From contig NZ_CP042831.1 in the NCBI RefSeq assembly GCF_008000935.1, positions 124,001 to 188,000 on the forward strand: 64,000 nt of DNA, read 5' to 3'. Under the pieces are notes generated by a model. That model worked only from the letters and a program-made list of their open reading frames with translations, was not told the DNA's origin and searched no databases. Below are positions 44,391 to 53,813 of the stretch, in pieces (within the stretch, counting starts at the first letter, position 1; each line of letters begins with the position of its first letter). This stretch comes from Flavobacterium alkalisoli. Its GTDB lineage: Bacteria > Bacteroidota > Bacteroidia > Flavobacteriales > Flavobacteriaceae. A program made the translations under genes and the position numbers.

Positions 44391-45107
44391 CTACATGTAA
44401 ATCTTATTGGTTTCCTGACTAATCTTTTTAGCAACTCCGGTTTCCATAAAACGCTTAAAAGCCAAAATATCTTTCCTTATCGTTTTTTCAAAAGTTGGTG
44501 TAAGCAAACGGGCTATCTCCTCTCCTATACTACCAAGCGGTGCATGGTAAGAGAATACCACGTGTACCAAAGTACCCAGTTCTCCTGCATCCTTAAACTG
44601 TACTTTTCCGGCATTCTTAATTTTCGAACCCGGTAACGATTGCCATCCTATAAACCTATAAGGTTCTTCGGCTACAATTTCGGCTTTCCATTTTACCGTA
44701 CCCAATCCTCCCGGCAGTATAGCCTTCCACTCAGATAATGTATCACTCAAAACAGCAACACTTTCAAGATGCTCCATAAACAAGGGGAGATTACCCAAAT
44801 GACGCCAAAAATTATAGACTTCATCAATAGGCTTACTTATTACCATCCTGGTATGTATGTTTATATTAGAACTGTGCTTGTAGTTTTTATGAAGTATCCT
44901 TTCGCCTAAATGGCTCGCAGGGCAATATCCGCTTAACCCTCTAAACAGCATAAAACCTGCCGCTCCATATTCTGCAATCCCTCTTTTATGCCTTAAAGAA
45001 TCATACAACAAATAGCTACCTCCCAGTACAGATACTAAGCGTTCTATAGTACTGATGTTTTTCTTTAATTCCGGCAACTGTACATTAACTAACTTTTCCA
45101 TAAGCAA
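44391..45107 (-). CDS. SRPBCC (START-like) protein with N-terminal membrane helices
   Basis: 238 residues. Residues 1-75 have two short membrane segments of DUF2892 type (VSVLGGSYLLYDSLRHKRGI, YGAAGFMLFRGLSGYCPASH). The rest (about 85-230) is an SRPBCC fold: VISKPIDEVYNFWRHLGNLP, then PGGLGTVKWKAEIVAEEP, and a final long helix with TPTFEKTIRKDILAFKRFME. Such proteins bind lipids or hydrophobic ligands, and this one is like stress-related inner-membrane proteins (YgaP-like N-terminus). Convergent with mgtC, with one base between. Confidence 0.85.
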   Translation of the reverse strand: MLMEKLVNVQLPELKKNISTIERLVSVLGGSYLLYDSLRHKRGIAEYGAAGFMLFRGLSGYCPASHLGERILHKNYKHSSNINIHTRMVISKPIDEVYNFWRHLGNLPLFMEHLESVAVLSDTLSEWKAILPGGLGTVKWKAEIVAEEPYRFIGWQSLPGSKIKNAGKVQFKDAGELGTLVHVVFSYHAPLGSIGEEIARLLTPTFEKTIRKDILAFKRFMETGVAKKISQETNKIYM

Positions 45108-45399
45108 ATAATTATGTACCCTAAAAATACTAAAGCCATAGCTGTACTCATATCAGTTTAACACAACCTTAGCTGCTAAAAAAAATTGAAAATTTTAATA
45201 ATATTAAAGCATCACATACTGCATCAGACAACATAATCATTTTAAAAACAGATATTAAAAATTTAGCACCTCATTTTTTAAACACTTAGCATTTTCGCAT
45301 ATACTATTTTACGATATGTATAAATTTTATAACTAAATGATATAATAGTACACACTCTAATAGTCATTTTTACCTACATTTACTTTTTATGAAAATACT

Positions 45400-46494
45400 A
45401 TGCAAACACTACAAAAAATGCTTTGTTTGCTACTGGTATCTGCAATAGCGATATCGGTTGGCAAACCTTCACAAAAAACCGACCTGTATATTACTCAGGG
45501 CCGTACAGACAAAACAGCAAACAACGAGATTATCTTAGCAGGACCTGGTTCATCGGTTACTTTTAGCTTTAAAGGTTCAAAATGCACCCTGAATTTAAAA
45601 TCGCTAAACAACTATAACCAGTATGATTATGTTGCCGTAGAAGTAGACGGAAAATATACCGGTAAGCAAAAAGTATCTCCTACTACAGAAAGCATCTTTA
45701 TTAACGAACAGGACAACCGTACTCATAAAGTAACTATCTATAAAGCTACGGAAGCCGGAAACGGAAGTATCGTTTTTCTGGGTGCAGATGGCGATATTGT
45801 AAAAACAAAAAAAGAAAAAGAAAAGAAAAAAATCGAGTTTATAGGTGATTCTATCACTTGTGGCATGGGAGCTGAAACAGAAGAGATACCATGCGGTAAA
45901 GGAGAATGGTTTGATCAGCATAATGCTTATTTTGCATACGGCCCTGTAACTGCCAGAGCAATTAACGCCGATTTTGTACTGAGTTCGGTTTCCGGTATCG
46001 GTATATACCGTAACTGGAATGATGAGCACCAGAAAGAAAAGATCATGCCGGATGTATATGAGAACATTTACCTGAATAATTCTGACAGGACAATGGTTTA
46101 TCAATTTGGCTTTAATCCGGATATTACCTGCATAGCTTTAGGAACCAATGATTTTTCTGAAGGTGACGGTAAAAAAGAAAGACTTCCTTTTAGTGAAGAT
46201 AAATATGTTGCCAGCTATGTAAACTTTATTAAAACCGTTTACAGCCATGCCCCAAATACACAAATTGTATTACTAACCAGCCCTATGGTTAAAGGTGAAA
46301 AAGCCGAAATATTTTTAAGATGCCTTAAACGTGTACAGGCTGAATACAAAGACGACAAAAAACATAAACCTGTACAGGTTTTTGAATTTGATGATGTAAC
46401 TCCTCATGGTTGTGGCTACCACCCCGATGTTAAAGATCATCAGAAGATGTCAAACCAGTTAACTCCTTTCTTAAAATCACTTTTAAATGAATAG
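45400..46494 (+). CDS. SGNH carbohydrate esterase, CE2-like
   Basis: 364 residues. Signal peptide (LLVSAIAISVGKPS), an N-terminal jelly-roll (about 30-140) and a SGNH hydrolase domain: FIGDSITCGMGAETEE (Ser nucleophile), ITCIALGTNDFSEGDG, and the C-terminal HGCGYHPDVKDHQKMSNQL with the catalytic His. This layout is that of CE2 acetyl esterases, which remove O6-acetyls from mannan or glucomannan. It starts the plus-strand esterase/GH3 operon; its end overlaps the next gene by 8 bases. No transporter is in the operon. Confidence 0.87.
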   Translation: MQTLQKMLCLLLVSAIAISVGKPSQKTDLYITQGRTDKTANNEIILAGPGSSVTFSFKGSKCTLNLKSLNNYNQYDYVAVEVDGKYTGKQKVSPTTESIFINEQDNRTHKVTIYKATEAGNGSIVFLGADGDIVKTKKEKEKKKIEFIGDSITCGMGAETEEIPCGKGEWFDQHNAYFAYGPVTARAINADFVLSSVSGIGIYRNWNDEHQKEKIMPDVYENIYLNNSDRTMVYQFGFNPDITCIALGTNDFSEGDGKKERLPFSEDKYVASYVNFIKTVYSHAPNTQIVLLTSPMVKGEKAEIFLRCLKRVQAEYKDDKKHKPVQVFEFDDVTPHGCGYHPDVKDHQKMSNQLTPFLKSLLNE

Positions 46495-47869
46495 AATAAG
46501 CTTTTACATTTCCGTTCTTATCCTTTTTGTAACGGGCACGGCAAACGCTAATGTATTACTCCCATCCTTTTTTTCAGACAATATGGTACTGCAACGTAAC
46601 AGTGAGGTTACCATTTGGGGATGGGCAAGCCCTTTTGAAGACATTACCCTTACCGTAAGTTGGTCGGGCGAAAAAATTGAAATAAAACCCGGTAATCAGG
46701 CACACTGGCAGGTAAAACTTAAAACTCCTGAATCAGGCGGACCTTATACCCTGCATTTTAAAGGATACAATGAACTTACCATTAAAAACATAATGATAGG
46801 GGAAGTATGGCTTTGTTCGGGACAGTCTAATATGGAATGGTCGGCGGCGATAGGTATAGACAATGCCGAGGCTGAAATAGCTAAAGCGAACTATCCTAAT
46901 ATCCGTTTCTTTACCGCACCTAAAGTGGCAGGAACATCACCTCAAATGAATGTGGTGGGTAACTGGCAGGAATGTACGCCGGAGACTATGAAATACTTTA
47001 GTGCTGTGGCTTACTTTTTTGGCGAGCGCCTGCAAAAAGACCTGAAAGGTGTACCTATAGGCTTAATCAATTCCAGCTGGGGAGGTACACCTGCCGAGAT
47101 ATGGATGCCGGAAGATTATATTGCTAAAGACCGTGTACTTGCAGAAGCGGCTTCAAAACTTACTCCTGTTCCATGGGGACCAACCGAACCGGGACGTACT
47201 TACAACACAATGATAAACCCGTTTGTCGGCTTTAAGCTGGCAGGGGCTATATGGTATCAGGGGGAAAGCAACGTAGGTAGCAATGTATATGACAAGACAC
47301 TTGCCGGATTAATAAAATCATGGCGTAAGGCCTGGGAAGACGATTTCCCTTTTTACTTTATACAAATAGCTCCGTTTAATTATGAAAATGACACTTATGG
47401 TGGTGTTACTATCCGTAATTCACAGCGTAAAGTATTAAACGAAGTTCCAAAAACAGGAATGGTGGTTGTTGGCGATGTTAGCCCTACCGATGATATTCAT
47501 CCTCGTGATAAGAGAACCGTAGGCGAAAGACTCGGCAACCTTGTATTAAAATCACAATATGGCGTAGATACCGGAGTAGTCTACGGCCCGCTTTACAAAA
47601 ATATAAGTATCAGTAAAGACAAAGTAACTATATCTTTTGATTATGCCGAAGGGCTTCACTTCGATTCAAAAAAATCAGAACTATTTGAGGTAGCCGGAAA
47701 AGACGGTAAATTTTATCCTGCAACAGCAACCATAAAGAATAATACTATTGTGGTTTATTCCAAAAAAGTAAAAGAACCGGTGGTAGTACGTTATGCATGG
47801 CACAACACCGCAAAGCCCGATTTGTTTAACGGAGCAGGACTGCCGGCATCCTCTTTTTTAAGTGAATAA
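46487..47869 (+). CDS. Sialate O-acetylesterase-like carbohydrate esterase (SASA domain)
   Basis: 460 residues. Signal peptide (ILFVTGTANA). A beta-domain opens with LLPSFFSDNMVLQRNSEVTI, then the SASA/CE20-type catalytic domain: MIGEVWLCSGQSNMEWSAA with the nucleophile Ser, AGAIWYQGESNVGS, and the C-terminal DDIHPRDKRTVGERLGN with the His. Such esterases remove acetyls from xylan, mannan or sialic acids. The neighbours (CE2-like esterase, GH3) point to plant polysaccharides and not sialic acid. The stop is two bases before the GH3 start. Confidence 0.88.
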   Translation: MNRISFYISVLILFVTGTANANVLLPSFFSDNMVLQRNSEVTIWGWASPFEDITLTVSWSGEKIEIKPGNQAHWQVKLKTPESGGPYTLHFKGYNELTIKNIMIGEVWLCSGQSNMEWSAAIGIDNAEAEIAKANYPNIRFFTAPKVAGTSPQMNVVGNWQECTPETMKYFSAVAYFFGERLQKDLKGVPIGLINSSWGGTPAEIWMPEDYIAKDRVLAEAASKLTPVPWGPTEPGRTYNTMINPFVGFKLAGAIWYQGESNVGSNVYDKTLAGLIKSWRKAWEDDFPFYFIQIAPFNYENDTYGGVTIRNSQRKVLNEVPKTGMVVVGDVSPTDDIHPRDKRTVGERLGNLVLKSQYGVDTGVVYGPLYKNISISKDKVTISFDYAEGLHFDSKKSELFEVAGKDGKFYPATATIKNNTIVVYSKKVKEPVVVRYAWHNTAKPDLFNGAGLPASSFLSE

Positions 47870-47871
47870 TT

Positions 47872-50145
47872 ATGAAAAGAACCCTATTGATACTTGCTGT
47901 GCTTACTGTTTGCAGCGCCAGTGCTCAAAAAAAGAAAACAATGAACAACAAACAGGATACAGAACAAAGAATTGACGAGCTATTGGCTAAAATGACACTT
48001 GAGGAAAAAGTAGGCCAAATGAATCAGTATAACGGTTTTTGGGATGTAACAGGCCCATCTCCAAAAGAAGGCAACGCCGCTACAAAATATGAACATCTTC
48101 GTAAAGGATGGGTAGGCTCTATGCTTACCGTTCGTGGAGTAAAAGAAGTTCGTGCTGTACAAAAAATAGCAGTTGAGGAAACCCGCCTGGGTATTCCACT
48201 AATTATAGGTTTTGATGTAATACACGGTTATAAAACGTTAAGCCCTATTCCTCTTGCCGAAGCTGCCAGTTGGGATATGGAAGCTATAAAGAATTCGGCT
48301 AAGACTGCTGCATCCGAAGCTGCTGCTTCGGGTATTAACTGGACCTTTGGTCCTAACGTAGACATTTCACGTGATGCCCGCTGGGGTCGTGTAATGGAAG
48401 GCGCAGGAGAAGACCCGTTTCTTGGAAGTCGTGTTGCCGAAGCACGTGTAAAAGGTTTTCAGGGAGAGGACCTTTCAGATCCGCTTACCATAGCTGCATG
48501 CGCCAAGCATTTTGCTGCTTATGGCTTTGCGGAATCGGGAAGGGATTATAATACGGTTGATATTAGTAATGCTACATTATACAACACGGTACTGCCTCCG
48601 TTTAAGGCAGCTAACGATGCCGGAGTACGTACCTATATGAATTCATTTAATATACTTAACGGGATTCCTGCAACCGGAAACAGTTTCCTGCAAAGGGATA
48701 TCCTGAAAGGGAAATGGGGCTTTAACGGCTTCGTAATTACCGACTGGGCTTCTATCAGGGAAATGATTGCTCACGGATTTGCCAAAGATGGTGCAGAGGC
48801 CAGTGAGAAAGCAGTAAAGGCAGGAGCCGATATGGACATGGAGTCTCACCTTTATGTTTATGAACTGGTTAATCTGGTTAAAGAAGGTAAAGTGGATGAA
48901 GCCCTGATTGATGATGCCGTAAAACGTATATTAAGAGTAAAGTTTGAACTTGGACTGTTTGATGACCCATACCGTTACTGTGATGAAAAGCGTGAAAAAG
49001 AAACCATATACAGCAAAGCGAACCATGAAGCCGTACTGGATATGGCTAAAAAATCAATCGTTCTTTTAAAGAACGAAGGCAACCTGCTTCCGCTTAAAAA
49101 GAAAGGACAGAAAATTGCACTTATAGGTTCGCTTGCCAATGATAAAACGAGTCCGCTTGGAAGCTGGAGAATAGCTTCAGACGATAATACGGCGGTATCG
49201 GTACTGGAAGGCATGCAGCAATATAAAGGTAATACTTTGGTATACGAAAAAGGCGCCGACCTGACTATTGGTAAGACTACTTTCCTTGACGAACTGGTTT
49301 TCAATACTACTGACAGAAGCGGATTTGAAGCTGCTAAAAAAGCAGCCAAAGATGCTGATGTTGTGGTAATGGTTCTTGGTGAGCATGGTTTCCAGAGTGG
49401 TGAGGGCCGTAGCCGTACTAATCTTGACCTGCCGGGATTACAGCAGGAGTTGCTGGAGGAAATCTATAAAGTAAACCCTAACATAGTACTGGTACTTAAT
49501 AATGGGCGCCCATTGGCTTTACCTTGGGCAGCCGAACATATACCAACCATAGTTGAAGCATGGCAATTAGGTACCGAAACCGGTAATGCGGTAGCGCAGG
49601 TACTATATGGTGATTATAACCCAAGTGGTAAATTACCTATGAGTTTCCCCCGCAATGTAGGACAGGTACCTATTTACTACAACCAACACAGTACAGGAAG
49701 GCCAACCAATAGTGACAACAATGTTTTCTGGTCACACTACAGCGATGTTGAAAAAACTCCGTTATTTGCGTTTGGCCATGGGTTAAGCTATACTACTTTT
49801 AAATACGGCAGCGTTAAACTTGACAAGAAAACCTATGCTAAGGGAGAAGCTGTAAAGGTTTCTGTTGAAGTTACCAATACAGGAGATTACGATGGTAAGG
49901 AAGTAGTTCAGTTATATATAAGAGATATAGCTGCAAGCCTTTCACGACCGGTTAAGGAGCTTAAAGGATTTGAACTGGTTCCGCTTAAAAAAGGAGAAAC
50001 CAAAACCGTTACTTTTACCCTTACTGATAAGGAGCTTGGCTTCTTTAATAATGAAGGTGAATATCTGGTAGAACCCGGAACATTTAAGGTTTTTGTCGGT
50101 ACAAGTTCTGATAATGTTCAGGAAACCGAATTTGAGTTGAAATAA
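47872..50145 (+). CDS. bglX: Beta-glucosidase, GH3
   Basis: A 757-residue BglX-type exo-beta-glucosidase. Signal peptide (LAVLTVCSASAQ). GH3 N domain (about 30-380) with FGPNVDISRDARWGRVMEGAGEDPFLGS (written here as the region 155-185), KHFAAYGFAESGRDYN, and the nucleophile Asp in VITDWASIREM. The second GH3 domain (about 420-620) has DADVVVMVLGEHGFQSGEG, followed by a fibronectin III-like domain (about 650-757). It probably removes glucose or other beta-linked sugars from deacetylated oligosaccharides in the periplasm. Last of the three-gene operon, before a strong terminator. Confidence 0.93.
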   Translation: MKRTLLILAVLTVCSASAQKKKTMNNKQDTEQRIDELLAKMTLEEKVGQMNQYNGFWDVTGPSPKEGNAATKYEHLRKGWVGSMLTVRGVKEVRAVQKIAVEETRLGIPLIIGFDVIHGYKTLSPIPLAEAASWDMEAIKNSAKTAASEAAASGINWTFGPNVDISRDARWGRVMEGAGEDPFLGSRVAEARVKGFQGEDLSDPLTIAACAKHFAAYGFAESGRDYNTVDISNATLYNTVLPPFKAANDAGVRTYMNSFNILNGIPATGNSFLQRDILKGKWGFNGFVITDWASIREMIAHGFAKDGAEASEKAVKAGADMDMESHLYVYELVNLVKEGKVDEALIDDAVKRILRVKFELGLFDDPYRYCDEKREKETIYSKANHEAVLDMAKKSIVLLKNEGNLLPLKKKGQKIALIGSLANDKTSPLGSWRIASDDNTAVSVLEGMQQYKGNTLVYEKGADLTIGKTTFLDELVFNTTDRSGFEAAKKAAKDADVVVMVLGEHGFQSGEGRSRTNLDLPGLQQELLEEIYKVNPNIVLVLNNGRPLALPWAAEHIPTIVEAWQLGTETGNAVAQVLYGDYNPSGKLPMSFPRNVGQVPIYYNQHSTGRPTNSDNNVFWSHYSDVEKTPLFAFGHGLSYTTFKYGSVKLDKKTYAKGEAVKVSVEVTNTGDYDGKEVVQLYIRDIAASLSRPVKELKGFELVPLKKGETKTVTFTLTDKELGFFNNEGEYLVEPGTFKVFVGTSSDNVQETEFELK

Positions 50146-50160
50146 CTATTTCCCATAAAA

Positions 50161-50192
50161 TAAAAAAGCGCGGTAATTACCGCGCTTTTTTA
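50161..50192. terminator. Bidirectional terminator after bglX
   Basis: The inverted repeat AAAAAAGCGCGGTA/TACCGCGCTTTTTT has T-runs on both strands, ending the plus-strand operon and the minus-strand gene that stops at 50193. Confidence 0.9.
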
Positions 50193-50612
50193 TTAAAATG
50201 ATTGTTGTATTTCGTAATACTCTTTTAACTCCAGTGCTCTTGTCTTTATTATTTCCTTCACCCTATTTGCACTAACAACACGCCACATGCTTCCTTTTTG
50301 TTTTCCATAAAACTGAGACAAAAAAGAGCCTTCCATATCTTTATAAATAATCCACTGCCTTTGCGATTCTTTAAGCGCTTTTTGCTGTTCAGGATTAAGT
50401 ACACCCATTAACTGCTTGTAATATTTATTGAGCTCACCGTCCCATGCTTCGGCAGCATTAAGCTCACACTTTACTATTTCTGCATCTATGCCTTCACTCA
50501 GTTTAATACATTCTTTCAACTCAACATCAATAGAATAATTTGAGGTAGTATTATCCTGAGAATAACTAATAAAAGAAAACAGGCTAAAAGCTAAGAGTAA
50601 AATGTATTTCAT
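50193..50612 (-). CDS. LprI/DUF1311-type exported protein
   Basis: About 139 residues from MKYILLLAFSLFSFISYSQ (signal peptide). The domain has Cys in KECIKLSEGI and VKCELNAAEAWDGELNKYYK, then LMGVLNPEQQKALKESQRQWIIYKD, which is the DUF1311/LprI signature. LprI inhibits c-type lysozyme in Mycobacterium, but most family members are uncharacterised. The ATG seven codons upstream (50633) is less likely because it puts charged residues ahead of the signal. It is transcribed alone. Confidence 0.85.
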   Translation of the reverse strand: MKYILLLAFSLFSFISYSQDNTTSNYSIDVELKECIKLSEGIDAEIVKCELNAAEAWDGELNKYYKQLMGVLNPEQQKALKESQRQWIIYKDMEGSFLSQFYGKQKGSMWRVVSANRVKEIIKTRALELKEYYEIQQSF

Positions 50613-50660
50613 GATTGTATTTATTTCAGTCAAATATACTCAATCCTAAAAAACAAGCCC

Positions 50661-51314
50661 CTATCGCTTCCACTTTTCCAATTCATAGGCACTATCCCAA
50701 AACAGGTATTCCAAACGGCTGGCATCAACAAATGCAGCAGTCATTTGTTTTCTCTGTGCTTCAGTACAACTATCGGCTGCTTCATCACAAAGTGTAATAG
50801 CTTTTTCAACCAACTGACCGAACTCCTCTCCTCCGTAAGTATTTATCCAGTCGGCATACGGATTGTTTTCCTTTGTTTGTATTTGCAGTATATAATCTCC
50901 TACCTTTTTATAAATCCAAAAACAAGGTAATACTGCTGCCATACCTACCTCAACCTGCTGCATGTATACCGTGCTTTGCATATAATGCACATAGTGATGG
51001 CATGTAGGCGACATAGGCACCCTTTCCCCTACATTGAACTGCTTGAAGTAAGAATCGTGCAATGCCCTTTCTACCACTATTGCACCTTCCGAAAAACGGA
51101 TAAAATCTAACATAGTGTCCACACTTTGGGCTTTAGCACTAATAACGGCAAGCGTTCGTGCAAAGTATTCCAGGTAATGTGCATCCTGCTGCATATAGTA
51201 TTTAAACTTCTCTATATCCAGTGTCCCGTTTGCCAGTTCGGTAATAAAAGGCATCTGTGTAATATCGTTATATACAGGCAGTATTTCCTGCCATGTTTTT
51301 TCACTCCATTTCAT
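50661..51314 (-). CDS. tenA: Thiaminase II/aminopyrimidine aminohydrolase
   Basis: A 217-residue all-helical TenA. It hydrolyses aminomethylpyrimidine (a thiamine breakdown product) to HMP. Visible: YYMQQDAHYLEYFARTLAVI, AAVLPCFWIYKKVGDY with the catalytic Cys, and INTYGGEEFGQLVEKA. Its start overlaps thiD by 14 bases. Last of the riboswitch-controlled thi operon, which contains only salvage genes. Confidence 0.93.
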   Translation of the reverse strand: MKWSEKTWQEILPVYNDITQMPFITELANGTLDIEKFKYYMQQDAHYLEYFARTLAVISAKAQSVDTMLDFIRFSEGAIVVERALHDSYFKQFNVGERVPMSPTCHHYVHYMQSTVYMQQVEVGMAAVLPCFWIYKKVGDYILQIQTKENNPYADWINTYGGEEFGQLVEKAITLCDEAADSCTEAQRKQMTAAFVDASRLEYLFWDSAYELEKWKR

Positions 51315-52137
51315 TTTTTATCATGGTTTGAGGGTTATAAAAATGATTTAAAGGTCCATTACCTTTACCTATAAGTACATCACTACCGTAATAAATAGCC
51401 CCGTTAATATATTGCTGAGCCAAAGCAACCGCATCCCGCAATTCTTCTCCCCTTGCCAGATAGGAAGCAATAGCCGATGATAATGTACATCCAGAACCGT
51501 GAACATTGTTGGTCTCAACCTTATCGGAAACATAGGTATTCATTACCCCGTTTTTATTCATAAGAATTGAAGTAAGCTGTTCCGTTTTCAGGTGTCCTCC
51601 TTTCATTAGCAAAGTCTTACAACCAGTTTGGGCAATTACTTCTCCTGCATGTTGCATTTGGACAACAGTTTTAATAGTCATATTGGCCAGTAACGAAGCC
51701 TCATCCATATTTGGGGTAATCAGTGTAACAAGTGGAAAAAGCTTTGACACTATAACCTCAATAGTGGCATCTTCAATAAGTTTATCACCACTTGTAGCCA
51801 CCATAACAGGATCAAACACTACCGGGATATCAGGATATCGTTTAAGAGTATTTACAATAACCTCAACGAGCTGTGGTGTATGTACCATCCCTATCTTAAT
51901 AGCATCCGGACGAATATCCTCCATAACAGCGTCTAATTGTTGCTGTACAAATTCTGCCGGGACATTATGTATGGCTCTTACTCCAGTTGTGTTTTGAGCT
52001 ACTAATGCAGTAATAACCGACATACCGTAGCAACCAAGCGCAGAAAATGTTTTCAGGTCAGCCTGAATACCGGCACCACCACTTGGATCGGTACCTGCAA
52101 TGGTTAATACAGTTGGGTATGTATATTTCTTTTTCAT
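51301..52137 (-). CDS. thiD: Hydroxymethylpyrimidine/phosphomethylpyrimidine kinase
   Basis: A 278-residue ribokinase-fold enzyme phosphorylating HMP to HMP-PP. Signatures: TIAGTDPSGGAGIQADLKTF, KIGMVHTPQLVEVI, VFDPVMVATSGDKLIED, VNNVHGSGCTLSSAIASYLA with the catalytic Asp region replaced by the GSGC loop, and the C-terminal GNGPLNHFYNP. It overlaps thiE by four bases. Confidence 0.95.
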   Translation of the reverse strand: MKKKYTYPTVLTIAGTDPSGGAGIQADLKTFSALGCYGMSVITALVAQNTTGVRAIHNVPAEFVQQQLDAVMEDIRPDAIKIGMVHTPQLVEVIVNTLKRYPDIPVVFDPVMVATSGDKLIEDATIEVIVSKLFPLVTLITPNMDEASLLANMTIKTVVQMQHAGEVIAQTGCKTLLMKGGHLKTEQLTSILMNKNGVMNTYVSDKVETNNVHGSGCTLSSAIASYLARGEELRDAVALAQQYINGAIYYGSDVLIGKGNGPLNHFYNPQTMIKNEME

Positions 52138-52766
52138 GCTGTTTCTATTAAATTTCTAAGTGTTTCGGCTGCTTTTACAGGATTTTCTGCTGCACATATG
52201 GCAGACACCACGGCAAGGCAATCGGCTCCGGCATGAATCACCTGTTTTGCATTAAATTGATTTATGCCGCCTATTGCCACAAGTGGCTTATCAGTAAGAG
52301 TCCTTATCTGCTCAACACCTTTAAGCCCCCATTCGGTTACGGTATCAGTTTTGGTTGGCGTACTGAATACAGGGCTTACACCTAAGTAATTTGAAAATTC
52401 AATTTCAGTTCCTGAAAGTTGTTCCATATATTCTACCGAATAGCCTATCATGTTACAGCCGGGCCACTTCTTTTTAATCTCGGAAGGCGGTATGTCCGAA
52501 TTCCCTACATGAATACCATAAGCATTACAATTAACCGCCACTACAGGATTATCATTTACGATAAGTGGTACGGAATAGCTGTCCAGCATTTCTTTCATCA
52601 TTAAGCTACTTTCCAGAAAATCTGAATAGTTTTTATTCTTTTCCCGTATCTGTACCAAATCGACCCCGCCTTTAACAGCCTGCTCTGCCACCCAAAGCAT
52701 ATCCCTGCCACAACAAGCCTCTTCACTTATAACCAGATAAAGCTTATATGGAAACTGTCTTTCCAT
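52134..52766 (-). CDS. thiE: Thiamine-phosphate synthase
   Basis: A 210-residue TIM-barrel enzyme joining HMP-PP and HET-P. Visible: GGVDLVQIREKNKNY with the pyrophosphate-binding lysines, VNDNPVVAVNCNAYGIHVG, YLGVSPVFSTPTKTDTV and LVAIGGINQFNAKQVIHAGA. The first codons overlap thiM by 23 bases. A later start is possible, but the reading frame fits the family from MERQFPYKLYLVI. Confidence 0.93.
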   Translation of the reverse strand: MERQFPYKLYLVISEEACCGRDMLWVAEQAVKGGVDLVQIREKNKNYSDFLESSLMMKEMLDSYSVPLIVNDNPVVAVNCNAYGIHVGNSDIPPSEIKKKWPGCNMIGYSVEYMEQLSGTEIEFSNYLGVSPVFSTPTKTDTVTEWGLKGVEQIRTLTDKPLVAIGGINQFNAKQVIHAGADCLAVVSAICAAENPVKAAETLRNLIETA

Positions 52767-53562
52767 TTTCCTGACTGACTTTTATGTGTTTATTAAATTC
52801 CTCTTCGGTTATATTGTACAGTTTGTCCAGAAGGTTCATTTGGAGGCTTCCCGGTCCGTTGGACTGTGCTGTGGCTATTTCACCTGCAACACCCAATAGT
52901 GCCATTGCAGCAGCAGTCGCTTCAAAAGCATTTTCAGGCTGACCGGCAACAAAAGCACCTATTAAAGATGTAGCGGTACAGCCAAGTCCTGTTACTTTTG
53001 TCATCATTACGTGACCGTTATCAATAAGTATTTTTTGATTTCCGAAGATAACCACATCCGTAGCTCCAGATATACAAACTACTGTCCCGGTATTTTCATT
53101 TAACCATTTGGCAGCATCTATGGCTTCTGTACTTTGATGAAGGCTATCTACTCCTTTGGTTTTCCCTCCGGCATTGGCTAATGCCATAATCTCTGATGCA
53201 TTGCCTCTGATTACTGTAGGCTTATATTTTAAAAGTTGTGCAACTGTAGTATTGCGAAGGTTACTTGCCCCAGCTCCAACCGGATCGAGTATCCAGGGTT
53301 TACCCAACTCCTGTGCTTTTGCCGCTGCCTTATACATGCTTTCTATCCAGTATTCGTCAAGCGTACCGATGTTGATAACCGTAACGCCACAAATACTTAC
53401 CATCTCCTCGATTTCAGGATGAGCATGTGCCATAATAGGTGATGCTCCTACAGCCAAAAGCGCATTTGCCGTGTTGTTCATTACCACATAGTTCGTAATA
53501 TTATGTACTAAAGGGGAATTTTGTCTTACAGACAGGACAGACTTCCAAAGGGACTCTCTCAT
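52744..53562 (-). CDS. thiM: Hydroxyethylthiazole kinase
   Basis: 272 residues. It phosphorylates the thiazole half of thiamine in salvage. Signatures: SPLVHNITNYVVMNNTANAL, ASPIMAHAHPEIEEM, WILDPVGAGASNLRN and VTGLGCTATSLIGAFVAG with the GC pair. First gene of the thi operon, with a TPP riboswitch upstream. Its first 16 bases after A of the ATG repeat part of the riboswitch core, a feature described in the findings. Confidence 0.95.
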   Translation of the reverse strand: MRESLWKSVLSVRQNSPLVHNITNYVVMNNTANALLAVGASPIMAHAHPEIEEMVSICGVTVINIGTLDEYWIESMYKAAAKAQELGKPWILDPVGAGASNLRNTTVAQLLKYKPTVIRGNASEIMALANAGGKTKGVDSLHQSTEAIDAAKWLNENTGTVVCISGATDVVIFGNQKILIDNGHVMMTKVTGLGCTATSLIGAFVAGQPENAFEATAAAMALLGVAGEIATAQSNGPGSLQMNLLDKLYNITEEEFNKHIKVSQENGKTVSI

Positions 53563-53691
53563 ATTTAAGTTTTTTAATGATGAAATAAATATGGCTATAG
53601 AGTCTCCCGTAAAAAAATGGAAGATAAATGAATAAGCAATGCTTTTCCCTACGTCGGTATAAACCGTATCAGGTTCAAAGGGACTCTCTCA
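53546..53691 (-). repeat. 16-base direct repeat shared by riboswitch core and thiM start
   Basis: TGAGAGAGTCCCTTTG occurs in the TPP aptamer (53676-53691) and again from the second base of the thiM ATG (53546-53561), both read on the minus strand. The entry spans both copies. The flanks differ. Confidence 0.9.
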
Positions 53692-53719
53692 ATTCTTTTC
53701 AGAATACCCCTAAAGCCAG
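53638..53719 (-). promoter_or_regulatory. TPP riboswitch (THI element)
   Basis: The minus strand has all conserved parts of the thiamine pyrophosphate aptamer: P2 5' strand AGGGG, a P3 stem ATTCT/AGAAT with GAAA loop, the TGAGAGAGT junction, CCCTTTGAACCTGAT, a P4/P5 stem CGGTTTATACCG, and CGTAGGGAA. P1 is GCTTT/AAAGC. It lies about 75 bases upstream of thiM. No obvious terminator hairpin follows, so translational control is more likely than attenuation. Confidence 0.95.
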
Positions 53720-53769
53720 CTCAAATATAAGTAATGTTATTTATCAGGTAAAAAGAAACATGTTAAAAT

Positions 53770-53797
53770 AAAAAAGAGAGCTTACAGCTCCCTTTTT
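53770..53797 (-). terminator. Terminator after the AIM24-like gene
   Basis: On the minus strand AAAAGGGAGCT pairs with AGCTCTCTTTT (one mismatch), followed by a T-run. Confidence 0.75.
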
Positions 53798-53813
53798 AGT
53801 GTATTTATAAATA

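Noticed and set aside
46487..47869. Sialic acid utilisation gene
   Set aside because: The SASA domain alone suggests it, but no neuraminidase, lyase or transporter is nearby; the neighbours are plant polysaccharide enzymes.
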